From: Moraxella nonliquefaciens
Lineage (GTDB): Bacteria > Pseudomonadota > Gammaproteobacteria > Pseudomonadales > Moraxellaceae
Direction of reading: 5' to 3'
DNA length: 64,000 nucleotides
Assembly (NCBI RefSeq): GCF_001679005.1
Contig: NZ_LXTW01000023.1
Location: 76,206 to 140,205, forward strand
Translations under genes and position numbers: made by a program
The notes under the pieces: model-generated
The model's database searches: none
The model's input: the letters and a program-made list of their open reading frames with translations, nothing else
What the model was told of the DNA's origin: nothing
Part shown: positions 1-11,914 of the stretch, piece by piece
Layout: each line of letters opens with the position of its first letter
Position numbering within the stretch: the stretch's first letter is position 1

Positions 1-651
1 TCTTGCAGCAGCCGCTTGGGCTTCTTTTTGTGCTTGTTCTCTGGCTCTGCGTTCGTTGTCAAGTCGCTCCTGCTCACGTCTTGCGTTTTCTAAGCGTTCT
101 TGTTCTAGCCGTTCTTGTTCAAGTCGCTCTTGTTCTCTGCGTTCATTTTCAAGGCGTTCTTGTTCAAGTCGCTCTTGTTCTTGAATTTTGGCCAATTGTT
201 TTTGCTGGGCAACCCAAGCCTCTTGAAGCCTTTGTTGTTCTAAGATGGCTTCTACATCAATCTCGGGCTCAGGTTCAGGCTCGGGCAATGGCTCAGGTTC
301 GGGTTCAGGAATCGGTTCAGGAATCGGTTCAGGCTCAGGTAATGGCTCAGGTTCGGGTGGCGGTTCAGAAATGGGTTCGGACGGTTCAACAACCTCAGGG
401 GTAGCAACCTCTGGCTCTACAACAGGCTCTGGCGTAACAACAGGTTCGCCTGGTGGTTCGGGCGATTCAAGGTCATTAAGTGCGATGGGTTCAGGCACTG
501 GTTCTTTGATGAATTCAATCTCTAAGGGCGGTGTTACAGGTGGTGGTGTTATTGGTTTTATGGTCATATTCGCCAATCCAAAACCTACCAATCCATGCAA
601 GACAGCTGCGATAGAGATAGCCAACACTTTGATTTTTTTGGAATTATCCAC
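1..651 (-). CDS. tonB: TonB energy transducer, N-terminal 217 residues (C-terminus beyond window)
   Basis: Inner-membrane protein that passes proton-motive force to TonB-dependent outer-membrane receptors. The start is a GTG directly preceded in frame by TAA. Residues 8-27 form one membrane anchor containing the motif [11 protein letters not shown], whose His18 matches the conserved anchor histidine of TonB. A Pro-Pro-Pro/Glu-Pro spacer follows at about 34-118 (many PEPEP units), then a charged helical stretch at about 125-217 built of [10 protein letters not shown] repeats. The C-terminal domain that contacts receptors lies outside the window. TolA also has an anchor plus a long helix, but the Glu-Pro spacer and the Fur-like site over the promoter favour TonB. 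Confidence 0.75.
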   Translation of the reverse strand, partial: MDNSKKIKVLAISIAAVLHGLVGFGLANMTIKPITPPPVTPPLEIEFIKEPVPEPIALNDLESPEPPGEPVVTPEPVVEPEVATPEVVEPSEPISEPPPEPEPLPEPEPIPEPIPEPEPEPLPEPEPEPEIDVEAILEQQRLQEAWVAQQKQLAKIQEQERLEQERLENERREQERLEQERLEQERLENARREQERLDNERRAREQAQKEAQAAAAR

Positions 652-706
652 TTAAAACACCCATAAACAACTAAATGTAGCACATCTATTTATAGAAAAT
701 TAAAAA

Positions 707-721
707 TATTAACGATTATCA
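707..721 (-). promoter_or_regulatory. Fur-box-like operator of tonB
   Basis: Minus-strand TGATAATCGTTAATA matches the 7-1-7 Fur consensus TGATAATnATTATCA at 11 of 14 positions, with a perfect first half-site. It lies at the predicted transcription start of tonB, where Fur-Fe(II) would block initiation. The match was made by eye. Confidence 0.5.
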
Positions 722-729
722 TTTGTTAT

Positions 730-758
730 ATTATAAATAATTTGATTATAAATTGCAA
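730..758 (-). promoter_or_regulatory. Promoter of tonB
   Basis: On the minus strand, -35 TTGCAA (758-753) is separated by exactly 17 bp from -10 TATAAT (735-730). The predicted start near 723 gives a leader of about 70 nt to the GTG. Confidence 0.7.
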
Positions 759-1043
759 CATTTTGGTAAAATTTATTTCACCTAAATCAGCCGTCAAATT
801 ATCGCTCAAAAAAGCCATTAAAAGCAATATAAAATAACATAACATAACATTAAAAACTAAAATCCACACGTGATAACTTTGTTGTGAGTATCTTTGTCTG
901 AATGCTTAAAAACTCATTGAATTCACCCAAAAAATGAACAAGACAGCCTTGCTCTACAAAAATTTTAATTTAAACATTTTAAAACGCCCAGTAAAATGTT
1001 AAACTAAGACATTTAGACATAAAATGACAAAATCAGGTGCTTT

Positions 1044-1961
1044 ATGGCAACTTATGATGAGATAAAGGCAAAACTACAAGGTTCAATGACGGCACTGGTT
1101 ACGCCCATGACGGCAGATGGGGCGGTGGATTATGACGCATTGGCTCGTTTGATTGAGTGGCAGATTGAATGTGGAACACATGCTTTGGTGGCGGCGGGAA
1201 CAACTGGCGAATCGGCAACCTTGTCCATGAGTGAACATGGTGATGTGATTGAGTTTTTTGTCAAGCGTGTGGCCAAGCGTGTTCCTGTCATCGCTGGCAC
1301 AGGAGCGAACAATACTACCGAAGCGATAGAGCTTACCGCCCATGCCAAGGCGGTGGGGGCAGATTTTGCTTTGCTTGTTGTGCCTTATTATAACAAACCT
1401 ACCCAAGAGGGCATGTATCAACACTATAAAACCATTGCTTTGGCGGTAGACATGCCCCAGATTCTTTATAATGTCCCCGGTCGTACGGTTGTGGACATGG
1501 CAGAGGATACCGTGGCACGCCTTGCTGACATTCCTAATATTGTCGCCATCAAGGATGCTACGGGCGATTTGGTGCGTGGTAAGGCACTCATTGAGCGTGT
1601 GGGCGAGCGTCTTGTGGTCTTGTCAGGTGATGACCCAACCGCCCTAGAACTCATGAAGTTTGGGGCAAAAGGCAACATTTCGGTAACGTCTAATGTCGCC
1701 CCAAAACAGATGAGCAAAATTTTTAGTTTGGCATTAGAGGGTAGATTTGATGAAGCGGCTGCCATCAACAAAGACATTCACCATTTGCATAAAGAGCTTT
1801 TTTGTGAATCCAGCCCCCAACCTGCCAAATACGCCCTACACAAGATGGGTTTGATTGATATTGGCATTCGCCTGCCATTGGTTTGGCTGTCATCAAATGG
1901 TCAGTGCATCATTGATGGGGCATTACAAAAAGCCAATTTGATTTCATCATCAATAAAATAA
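1044..1961 (+). CDS. dapA: 4-hydroxy-tetrahydrodipicolinate synthase
   Basis: Condenses pyruvate with aspartate-4-semialdehyde in the first committed step of diaminopimelate/lysine synthesis, in the cytoplasm. The 305-residue TIM barrel shows TTGE at 53-56, YYNKP at 115-119, YNVPGRT at 142-148 and the Schiff-base lysine K170 in KDATGD. Length and start fit the family, with about 10 extra N-terminal residues compared with E. coli. It is followed 11 nt later by a BamC-like lipoprotein and then purC, the same order as dapA-bamC-purC of E. coli. dapE, a later step of the same pathway, lies about 4.5 kb downstream. Confidence 0.97.
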   Translation: MATYDEIKAKLQGSMTALVTPMTADGAVDYDALARLIEWQIECGTHALVAAGTTGESATLSMSEHGDVIEFFVKRVAKRVPVIAGTGANNTTEAIELTAHAKAVGADFALLVVPYYNKPTQEGMYQHYKTIALAVDMPQILYNVPGRTVVDMAEDTVARLADIPNIVAIKDATGDLVRGKALIERVGERLVVLSGDDPTALELMKFGAKGNISVTSNVAPKQMSKIFSLALEGRFDEAAAINKDIHHLHKELFCESSPQPAKYALHKMGLIDIGIRLPLVWLSSNGQCIIDGALQKANLISSSIK

Positions 1962-1972
1962 GTGAGAATAAC

Positions 1973-2242
1973 ATGACAACGCTAAAACTAACCGCCCTTG
2001 CCATGATGGGCGTGGTGCTATTAACAGGCTGTCAGAACATCAAAAACGTACTGGGCAAGCGTGATGATGGCAGTCTTGACTATGTCAGTGCAACCAAATT
2101 AGACCCAATCCGTCTGCCTGCCAACCAAGAATCCGCTCCTTTTGTGCCACTGTATGATGTGCCAGATGTGGCAGGTGAGATTGTCCCATCAACGAACGAA
2201 TCAGGTAAGCAGTATCAACTGCCCAAACCACCTAAACCATGA
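1973..2242 (+). CDS. Dwarf BamC (NlpB)-like outer-membrane lipoprotein
   Basis: An 89-residue predicted lipoprotein. A signal peptide of 19 residues ends in the lipobox LLTG-Cys20. The mature part (SLDYVSATKLDPIRLPANQ, then VPLYDVP) resembles the unstructured N-terminal segment of BamC that lies on BamD in the BAM complex, but the two helix-grip domains of the roughly 340-residue enterobacterial BamC are absent. Its place between dapA and purC is the usual place of bamC. It ends naturally at a TGA followed by a terminator, so it does not look recently truncated. The role is inferred from position and a short match. Confidence 0.65.
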   Translation: MTTLKLTALAMMGVVLLTGCQNIKNVLGKRDDGSLDYVSATKLDPIRLPANQESAPFVPLYDVPDVAGEIVPSTNESGKQYQLPKPPKP

Positions 2243-2251
2243 TGATGCTTT

Positions 2252-2280
2252 GGCACGAGTGTTATTGTTCGTGCCTTTTT
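2252..2280 (+). terminator. Intrinsic terminator after bamC-like gene
   Basis: GGCACGA (2252-2258) pairs with TCGTGCC (2269-2275) around a 10-nt loop, followed by five T. It separates dapA-bamC from purC or attenuates read-through. Confidence 0.75.
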
Positions 2281-2329
2281 ATTGTGTAAATTTAATTTGT
2301 GCAAATTGCTACAAAATATGGAGACTCTT

Positions 2330-3043
2330 ATGCAAAAACAAACCCTGCTTTATACTGGCAAAGCCAAATCTGTCTATGAAACGGACAATCCTGATTATCT
2401 CATTTTGCATTTTCGTAATGACGCATCCGCCTTTAATGGCGAAAAAATCGCTAAGCTTGACCGTAAAGGCAGAGTGAATAATCGTTTTAACAGTTTTATT
2501 ATGAAAAAACTTAGTGAGGCAGGTATTGAGACTCATTTTGAGCGTGAACTGTCGGACGATGAGGTATTGGTTAAACGCCTAAAAATGATACCTGTTGAAT
2601 GCGTGGTGCGTAACTATGCCGCTGGCGGTTTGATGAAGCGTTTGGGACTTACCGAGGGTTTGCCACTCATGCCACCTACCTATGAGCTGTTTTATAAAAA
2701 TGATGAATTAGGTGACCCCATCTTAGCTCCAAGTACTGCCATTGCCTTAGGTTATGCCACATCTGATGAGCTAGAACAGATGAATGAGATTACCCATAAA
2801 GTCAATGACGTGCTAAGTCAGATTTTTGATGAAGCGGGGCTGATGCTTGTGGATTTTAAATTAGAATTTGGACTCTTTCATGGTCGTGTGGTGTTGGGTG
2901 ATGAGTTCTCACCTGATGGTTGTCGTCTGTGGGACAAAGAAACCAAGAAAAAACTGGATAAAGACCGCTTTCGTCAAGGGTTGGGCGATGTGGTTGAGGG
3001 CTACGAAGAAGTGGCAAAACGCATTGGTGTGCCACTGGATTGA
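2330..3043 (+). CDS. purC: Phosphoribosylaminoimidazole-succinocarboxamide synthase (SAICAR synthase)
   Basis: ATP-dependent joining of CAIR and aspartate in de novo purine synthesis. The start was set at the ATG opening [18 protein letters not shown]: it has a GGAG at 2320-2323, 6 nt upstream, matches the E. coli N-terminus, and gives 237 residues as in E. coli. An in-frame ATG at 2318 and a TTG at 2282 lie upstream but are not favoured. Family signatures seen are [39 protein letters not shown] and [14 protein letters not shown]. The gene is bracketed by terminators on both sides. Confidence 0.97.
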   Translation: MQKQTLLYTGKAKSVYETDNPDYLILHFRNDASAFNGEKIAKLDRKGRVNNRFNSFIMKKLSEAGIETHFERELSDDEVLVKRLKMIPVECVVRNYAAGGLMKRLGLTEGLPLMPPTYELFYKNDELGDPILAPSTAIALGYATSDELEQMNEITHKVNDVLSQIFDEAGLMLVDFKLEFGLFHGRVVLGDEFSPDGCRLWDKETKKKLDKDRFRQGLGDVVEGYEEVAKRIGVPLD

Positions 3044-3064
3044 TGTTTGGATTGCTGTGGAGGG

Positions 3065-3088
3065 GGGCGATTATCGCCCTTGTTTTTT
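3065..3088 (+). terminator. Intrinsic terminator of purC
   Basis: GGGCGA (3065-3070) and TCGCCC (3074-3079) form a tight hairpin with a 3-nt loop, followed by TTGTTTTTT. Confidence 0.8.
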
Positions 3089-3182
3089 GTGAAAATAAAG
3101 ACCGTCATACCCCAACACCCCAAAGGCATTCATTGAAATGGCGGTGTTGTGCCACACATCTTACATATAGCTTAGCAGATAG

Positions 3183-5690
<2,508 letters not shown>

Positions 5691-5844
5691 ATCAAGGGCA
5701 ATCTATAAACCCTTACCGTCTAAAAATGTCTTTGATAGGGCAATTAACCAGACACATCATCTCATTAACAACTTACATCGTACTGCCAAGTGTCAGCTAA
5801 CATTAGGTGTCTGATATTGATTAGGCACAAACACAAGGAGAATC

Positions 5845-6450
5845 ATGTCAGATACACCGTTTGCAACCGATTGGCACGCCCTAACAGACCCCAAGCTTGA
5901 TGGCTTTATTGCCACAGGCACGATGGTGTTAGATGGCGTGTTTAATACAGACGACTTGACCGCCTTACAACATGAAAGTGGATTTATAGATTATAAAGAG
6001 GCTCATCTGACACATGGCGAGCGAGAAAGTGCCATTCGTGGTGATGGCATTTGCTGGATTGATGAGTCTTGCCCTGTGGGACTGGCATATCTTAGAGCCA
6101 TTGACGAGCTTGGACGGTATTTTAATGCCACACTCTACACAGGCATCCGCTCATCAGAGGCTCATTATGCTTGTTACCCATCTGGATTTGGTTATCAGTG
6201 GCATTCGGACAACCCCAAAGGACGAGATGAGCGGGTCATCTCTGCGGTGTTCTATTTAAATGATAACTGGACAGCAAATGATGGCGGAGCGATAACGGTG
6301 GTGGATAAACAAAATGAAACCACCCAGCTTTTACCACAACTTAACCGCCTTGTGGTGTTTGATAGCAATCTGTTACACCAAGTGGAAATTACCAATCGTA
6401 CTCGTTTTTCTATCGCAACGTGGCTAAGACGTGATGAAAGGTTGATTTGA
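5845..6450 (+). CDS. 2-oxoglutarate/Fe(II)-dependent prolyl-4-hydroxylase-type oxygenase
   Basis: A 201-residue oxygenase with a double-stranded beta-helix fold. The iron triad is visible as H120 and D122 (QWHSDNP) and H178 (LLHQV), and R185/R187 (TNRTRFSI) is the likely 2-oxoglutarate binder. The layout, with the tail SIATWLRRDE, is that of the short bacterial prolyl hydroxylases such as Pseudomonas PPHD, which hydroxylates EF-Tu. That substrate is only an inference here. A GGAG ribosome-binding site lies just upstream of the ATG. It stands alone between gyrB and dapE, so context gives no substrate. Confidence 0.8.
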   Translation: MSDTPFATDWHALTDPKLDGFIATGTMVLDGVFNTDDLTALQHESGFIDYKEAHLTHGERESAIRGDGICWIDESCPVGLAYLRAIDELGRYFNATLYTGIRSSEAHYACYPSGFGYQWHSDNPKGRDERVISAVFYLNDNWTANDGGAITVVDKQNETTQLLPQLNRLVVFDSNLLHQVEITNRTRFSIATWLRRDERLI

Positions 6451-6512
6451 GTGATTAAGAATCATGGATTTGCCATACCAATTGTTATGTTAAGTTAATC
6501 AGGAAAAGCCCC

Positions 6513-7700
6513 ATGACCCCTACCTTATCTCTGTCTGTCGCCTTGTTAAAAGAGCCATCCATTACCCCCAATGATTACCAATGCCAAGACATTTTGGCAC
6601 AGTATTTGGATAAGTTAGGTTTTGATTGCCAGTTTTTGTATTTTGGTGACCCAAGCGACAATGCCACCAATGGCAAAAACGCCCAAATCAAAAATCTCTA
6701 CGCCAAGAAAAAAGGCTCTGACTCCACCGCTCCCCACCTATGTTTTGCAGGGCATACAGACGTGGTGCCTGTGGGCGATGAGAGCCTATGGACGTATCCG
6801 CCTTTTTCGGCAACCGTGGCTGACGGCTATCTGTGGGGGCGTGGGGCAAGCGACATGAAAACCGCCATTGCCTGTTTTTGTGTGGCGTGTGATGAGTTCA
6901 TAAAGAACTACCCCAACCACAAAGGCGATATCTCACTGCTTATTACCGCAGATGAAGAGGGCGTGGCGATTAATGGCACGCATAAGGTTGTATTAGAGCT
7001 TGCCCGTCGTGGTGAGTGTATGGATTATTGTCTTGTGGGTGAACCATCCAGCACAGACACACTTGGCGATGTCATCAAAAATGGCAGGCGTGGTTCACTA
7101 AATGCCAAACTTATCGTAACGGGCAAACAAGGACATATCGCCTACCCACATTTGGCAGTCAATCCCATACATGAGCTTATCTCTGCTTTGGCGGAGCTGA
7201 CAGCGACTAAATGGGATGAGGGTAACGATTATTTTGCTGCCACCGACATGCAAATCTCCAACATAAATGGCGGTACAGGGGCGACCAATGTGATACCAAA
7301 TGATGTGGAGGTGCTGTTTAATTTTCGCTTTTGCACCCAAAGCAGTGCCGAGAGCTTACAGGCAAAAACCTACGCCATTTTGGATAAGCACTTCAAAGAC
7401 AGCAAGGCGACCTATACGATAGAATGGAACTTGTCGGGTGAGCCATTTTTGACACCAAAAGGCGACTTTGTGGATGCTGTGGTATTTGCCATCCACGACG
7501 TTACAGGCACAGACAGTAGATTGTCCACATCGGGCGGGACATCGGACGGGCGGTTTATCGCTCCGATAATGGACGCTCAGGTGGTTGAACTGGGTGTATT
7601 AAATGACACCATCCATCAGATAGATGAAAAAGTAGCGGTTACTGATTTGGAGAAACTGACCCAAATTTATGGTAAGATTTTGGAAAAATTAATCGCATGA
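6513..7700 (+). CDS. dapE: Succinyl-diaminopimelate desuccinylase
   Basis: Dinuclear zinc hydrolase that removes succinate from N-succinyl-LL-DAP in lysine and peptidoglycan precursor synthesis. At 395 residues it is slightly longer than E. coli DapE (375). M20-family metal and catalytic residues are in place: H81 and D83 (GHTDVVPVG), D114 (GRGASDMK), the general base E148 with E149 (ADEEG), and the C-terminal [11 protein letters not shown]. An AGGA about 8 nt before the ATG supports the start. It ends in a strong terminator facing convergent oppA. Confidence 0.95.
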   Translation: MTPTLSLSVALLKEPSITPNDYQCQDILAQYLDKLGFDCQFLYFGDPSDNATNGKNAQIKNLYAKKKGSDSTAPHLCFAGHTDVVPVGDESLWTYPPFSATVADGYLWGRGASDMKTAIACFCVACDEFIKNYPNHKGDISLLITADEEGVAINGTHKVVLELARRGECMDYCLVGEPSSTDTLGDVIKNGRRGSLNAKLIVTGKQGHIAYPHLAVNPIHELISALAELTATKWDEGNDYFAATDMQISNINGGTGATNVIPNDVEVLFNFRFCTQSSAESLQAKTYAILDKHFKDSKATYTIEWNLSGEPFLTPKGDFVDAVVFAIHDVTGTDSRLSTSGGTSDGRFIAPIMDAQVVELGVLNDTIHQIDEKVAVTDLEKLTQIYGKILEKLIA

Positions 7701-7721
7701 CAGAACCTGCATGACAAAAAT

Positions 7722-7751
7722 AAAGGGTGAACGTTTCGCCCTTTATTTTTT
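7722..7751 (+). terminator. Terminator between dapE and oppA
   Basis: AAAGGGTGAA (7722-7731) and TTCGCCCTTT (7735-7744) form a 10-bp stem with one G-T pair, followed by ATTTTTT. The A-run on the other side may let it serve the convergent oppA as well. Confidence 0.75.
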
Positions 7752-7801
7752 AATTCATCCGACATTTTTTAATTCATCTGACAGATTTGACAAAATTGAC
7801 A

Positions 7802-9472
7802 TCACTCAAATGACCAATGACGAGCTTGCCAGTTGCCAAGAGCGTCTTTGGTTGAGTAGCCTTTGACATATGGTTTTACCGCACGTGCGTTTACTTGATA
7901 ATATACCCACACATTTGGCACATCTTTATCCAAAATCGCTTCAAGTTCATGATATATTTTGGCACGCTCTGCTGGTGTGCTGGCGGTATAGGCAGTTTTT
8001 AGCAAGTTGTCATATTCCTTGCTAGAATATGCCCCATAGTTGCCCGAACCTTTGGTTTTCATGACGTTTAAGAAGGCAGCAGGGTCATTATAGTCGCCAC
8101 ACCATGCCGCACGAGCCATCTGGTGTTCGTGGTTACGGCGAGTGGCAAGGTAGGATTTCCACTCTTGGTTGTGTAGTTCAATTTTGATGGTATCGCCAAG
8201 GGCTTCGTGCCATAAGGACTGAGCTGCTACTGCCACTTTTTTATGATTTTCGCTGGTGTTGTAGAGTAGCTCAAATCTCAAAGGATTTTGCTCATTGTAG
8301 CCTGCATCCGCCAGCAGTTGTTTGGCTTTGGCAATGCGAGCGGTTTTGTCAAGTGTTTGCCAATCTGGGGTGTAGTTGGGGTTGTTGGCGGTAACTTTGG
8401 GGGTCATCTGATAGGCAGGGGTCTCGCCACGAGATGCCACTTTTTCGGCAATTAACTCTCTGTCTAAGGTCAGTGTCATCGCACGGCGAACACGCACGTC
8501 ATCAAAGGGCGGTTTATTGACGTTCATTTCATAATAATACGAGCAAAACGATGGCGATGTTTTTACCTCATTTTTGTCAGCTTTGGCAAGAATCTCGCTT
8601 GGAATGTCGGTATAAGTCACATCAATCTCGCCTGCTTGATAACGGGTGTAGTCCGTCTGCCCAGAATCCACCGCAAGTAGGACAAGATTTGAAATGGCAA
8701 CTTTGTCGGCATCATAATAATGAGGGTTTTTGGCAAGGACGATTTTCTCACCCATGATGCGTTCTTTGATGATATAAGGACCATTGACCACGATATTTTC
8801 AATTTTTGACCAATCATCACCCAATTTTTCTACCACATTTTTGGGAACAGGTCGCATGGCGGTGTAGGTGAGCATGTCAGGCAAAAACGCCACAGGCTCT
8901 GATAAGCTAATCTCAACTGTCTTGTCATCAATGGCTTTAACTCCAAGCTCGGCAGGGGGTTTTTTACCATTGATGATGTCATGTGCATTGATGATTTTAG
9001 CATCAACCACATAGTTGGCAAAATTGGCGGCTGTCTTAGGGTCTACCATGCGCTGAAAGCTAAATACAAAATCATGAGCGGTGATGGGTTCGCCGTTTGA
9101 CCATTTGGCATCACGCAGTTTGAATGTCCATACCTTATTATCCGCACTCTCCCAACTTTTGGCAATGCCAGGTTCAATATTGCCATCAGCGTCTGTACTG
9201 ACCAGCCCCACAAACTGCTGACGAGCCAGTCCTGATTCAGGTACGCCCCCTGTTTTGTGAGGGTCAAGTGAGCCTACCTCGGCTCCGTTATTGATGGTGA
9301 GTGTGTCACGATTGGAAGCTAATACGGTGCTATTGGCTTTATGGCTCTCTTTGTTGGTACTGTCTGTGGTTTGGTTTTGGGGCTGAGTACATGCCCCAAA
9401 AAATAGCGGTAAGCACACAGGCAGGGCAAGAGCCAAGGACTTTTTGGAAAATTTAAAGGATTGATAGGTCAT
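7802..9472 (-). CDS. oppA: Oligopeptide ABC transporter substrate-binding lipoprotein
   Basis: Periplasmic peptide-binding lipoprotein of the family 5 solute-binding proteins, 556 residues. The signal peptide ends in the lipobox FFGAC near residue 28, and the mature part opens with a Thr/Asn-rich linker. Signatures include SLDPHKTGGVPE, VWTFKLRDAKWSNGEPITAHDFVFSF, NGPYII and FDDVRVRRAM. A GGAG before the ATG supports the start. No oppBCDF genes are adjacent, so the permease must lie beyond the window or elsewhere. The Moraxella catarrhalis homologue is a known surface antigen (family knowledge). Confidence 0.93.
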   Translation of the reverse strand: MTYQSFKFSKKSLALALPVCLPLFFGACTQPQNQTTDSTNKESHKANSTVLASNRDTLTINNGAEVGSLDPHKTGGVPESGLARQQFVGLVSTDADGNIEPGIAKSWESADNKVWTFKLRDAKWSNGEPITAHDFVFSFQRMVDPKTAANFANYVVDAKIINAHDIINGKKPPAELGVKAIDDKTVEISLSEPVAFLPDMLTYTAMRPVPKNVVEKLGDDWSKIENIVVNGPYIIKERIMGEKIVLAKNPHYYDADKVAISNLVLLAVDSGQTDYTRYQAGEIDVTYTDIPSEILAKADKNEVKTSPSFCSYYYEMNVNKPPFDDVRVRRAMTLTLDRELIAEKVASRGETPAYQMTPKVTANNPNYTPDWQTLDKTARIAKAKQLLADAGYNEQNPLRFELLYNTSENHKKVAVAAQSLWHEALGDTIKIELHNQEWKSYLATRRNHEHQMARAAWCGDYNDPAAFLNVMKTKGSGNYGAYSSKEYDNLLKTAYTASTPAERAKIYHELEAILDKDVPNVWVYYQVNARAVKPYVKGYSTKDALGNWQARHWSFE

Positions 9473-9748
9473 GTCATCTCCATCATGATGTATGTGATAT
9501 CTATTAACGTGTTAATTAATGTATTAATGTGTTAATGTGTTCTATTATCAAGGATTTTTATACAAAGCTTAAATTCCATTATGACATATCATCCCATTGT
9601 TTTGGAATATAAAATGGTTTGGTTTAAAAGGTTGTGCATTGACACAATTTCACAAACATGACATGTGTTTATGAATAATCTATCATAAACAGCATGCCAA
9701 AGCAAATCAGATATGTTCAAATCTGGCATTTTAAAACCATCAAATCTT
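9473..9748. other. oppA-thiC intergenic region with TTAATGTG-type repeats
   Basis: This is the AT-rich divergent spacer left of the thiC promoter. Between about 9501 and 9541 it carries imperfect copies of GTGTTAAT/TTAATGTG in phase, upstream of oppA. No coding region was seen, and no clear oppA promoter could be assigned. Confidence 0.4.
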
Positions 9749-9757
9749 TGTTATAAT
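9749..9757 (+). promoter_or_regulatory. Extended -10 promoter of the thiC riboswitch transcript
   Basis: TGTTATAAT: a perfect TATAAT (9752-9757) with a TGn extension. The implied start near 9764 coincides with the first base of the riboswitch P1 stem, which supports the call. Confidence 0.65.
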
Positions 9758-9764
9758 GTTGCTG

Positions 9765-9859
9765 ACTTGACGGAGTGCAACCCAAAGTTGCCGAGATTGT
9801 GGTTGAACCACAAAATCCGTTGAACCTGATGCGGTTCGTACCGCCGTAGGAAATCAAGT
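9765..9859 (+). promoter_or_regulatory. TPP riboswitch (THI element)
   Basis: Leader element upstream of thiC that binds thiamine pyrophosphate. P1 is ACTTGA (9765-9770) paired with TCAAGT (9854-9859). Conserved THI-box stretches are ACGGAGTGC, GCCGAGAT (usually CTGAGA), and TTGAACCTGAT with CGTAGGAAAT. The roughly 100 nt to the start codon hold a second possible hairpin, TCAAGC (9890s) with GCTTGA (about 9924), that could form the expression platform. Repression by TPP is expected. Confidence 0.93.
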
Positions 9860-9941
9860 TTTCAAAATCTTATCTGTGATTGATTTTTGTCAAGCGTTCT
9901 TTGTCATCATAAGCATTTTGATGGCTTGATTTGTTTATTAG

Positions 9942-11831
<1,890 letters not shown>

Positions 11832-11914
11832 CAACAAAAAATCAAAGACAAATAAGGGGATGGGATAATCATCGTCCTCTTACTCATATCATGCTTGTCG
11901 TGTGGTGTCCGTCA

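Larger units (their letters stand above)
652..1043. other. Intergenic region between tonB and dapA
   Basis: This AT-rich 392-bp spacer separates two divergent genes. It holds the tonB promoter and Fur-like site near its left end and a short AACAT run near 836-850. No clear promoter hexamer pair or ribosome-binding site was found for dapA, and no small gene. Confidence 0.5.

Noticed and set aside
1..240. CRISPR-like or satellite array
   Set aside because: The repeats are short, imperfect and in frame, encoding QERLE units of the TonB spacer.
245..655. Gly-Ser-repeat protein on the + strand
   Set aside because: It is the antisense of the Glu-Pro spacer of tonB. The minus-strand frame has a membrane anchor, a promoter and a family match.
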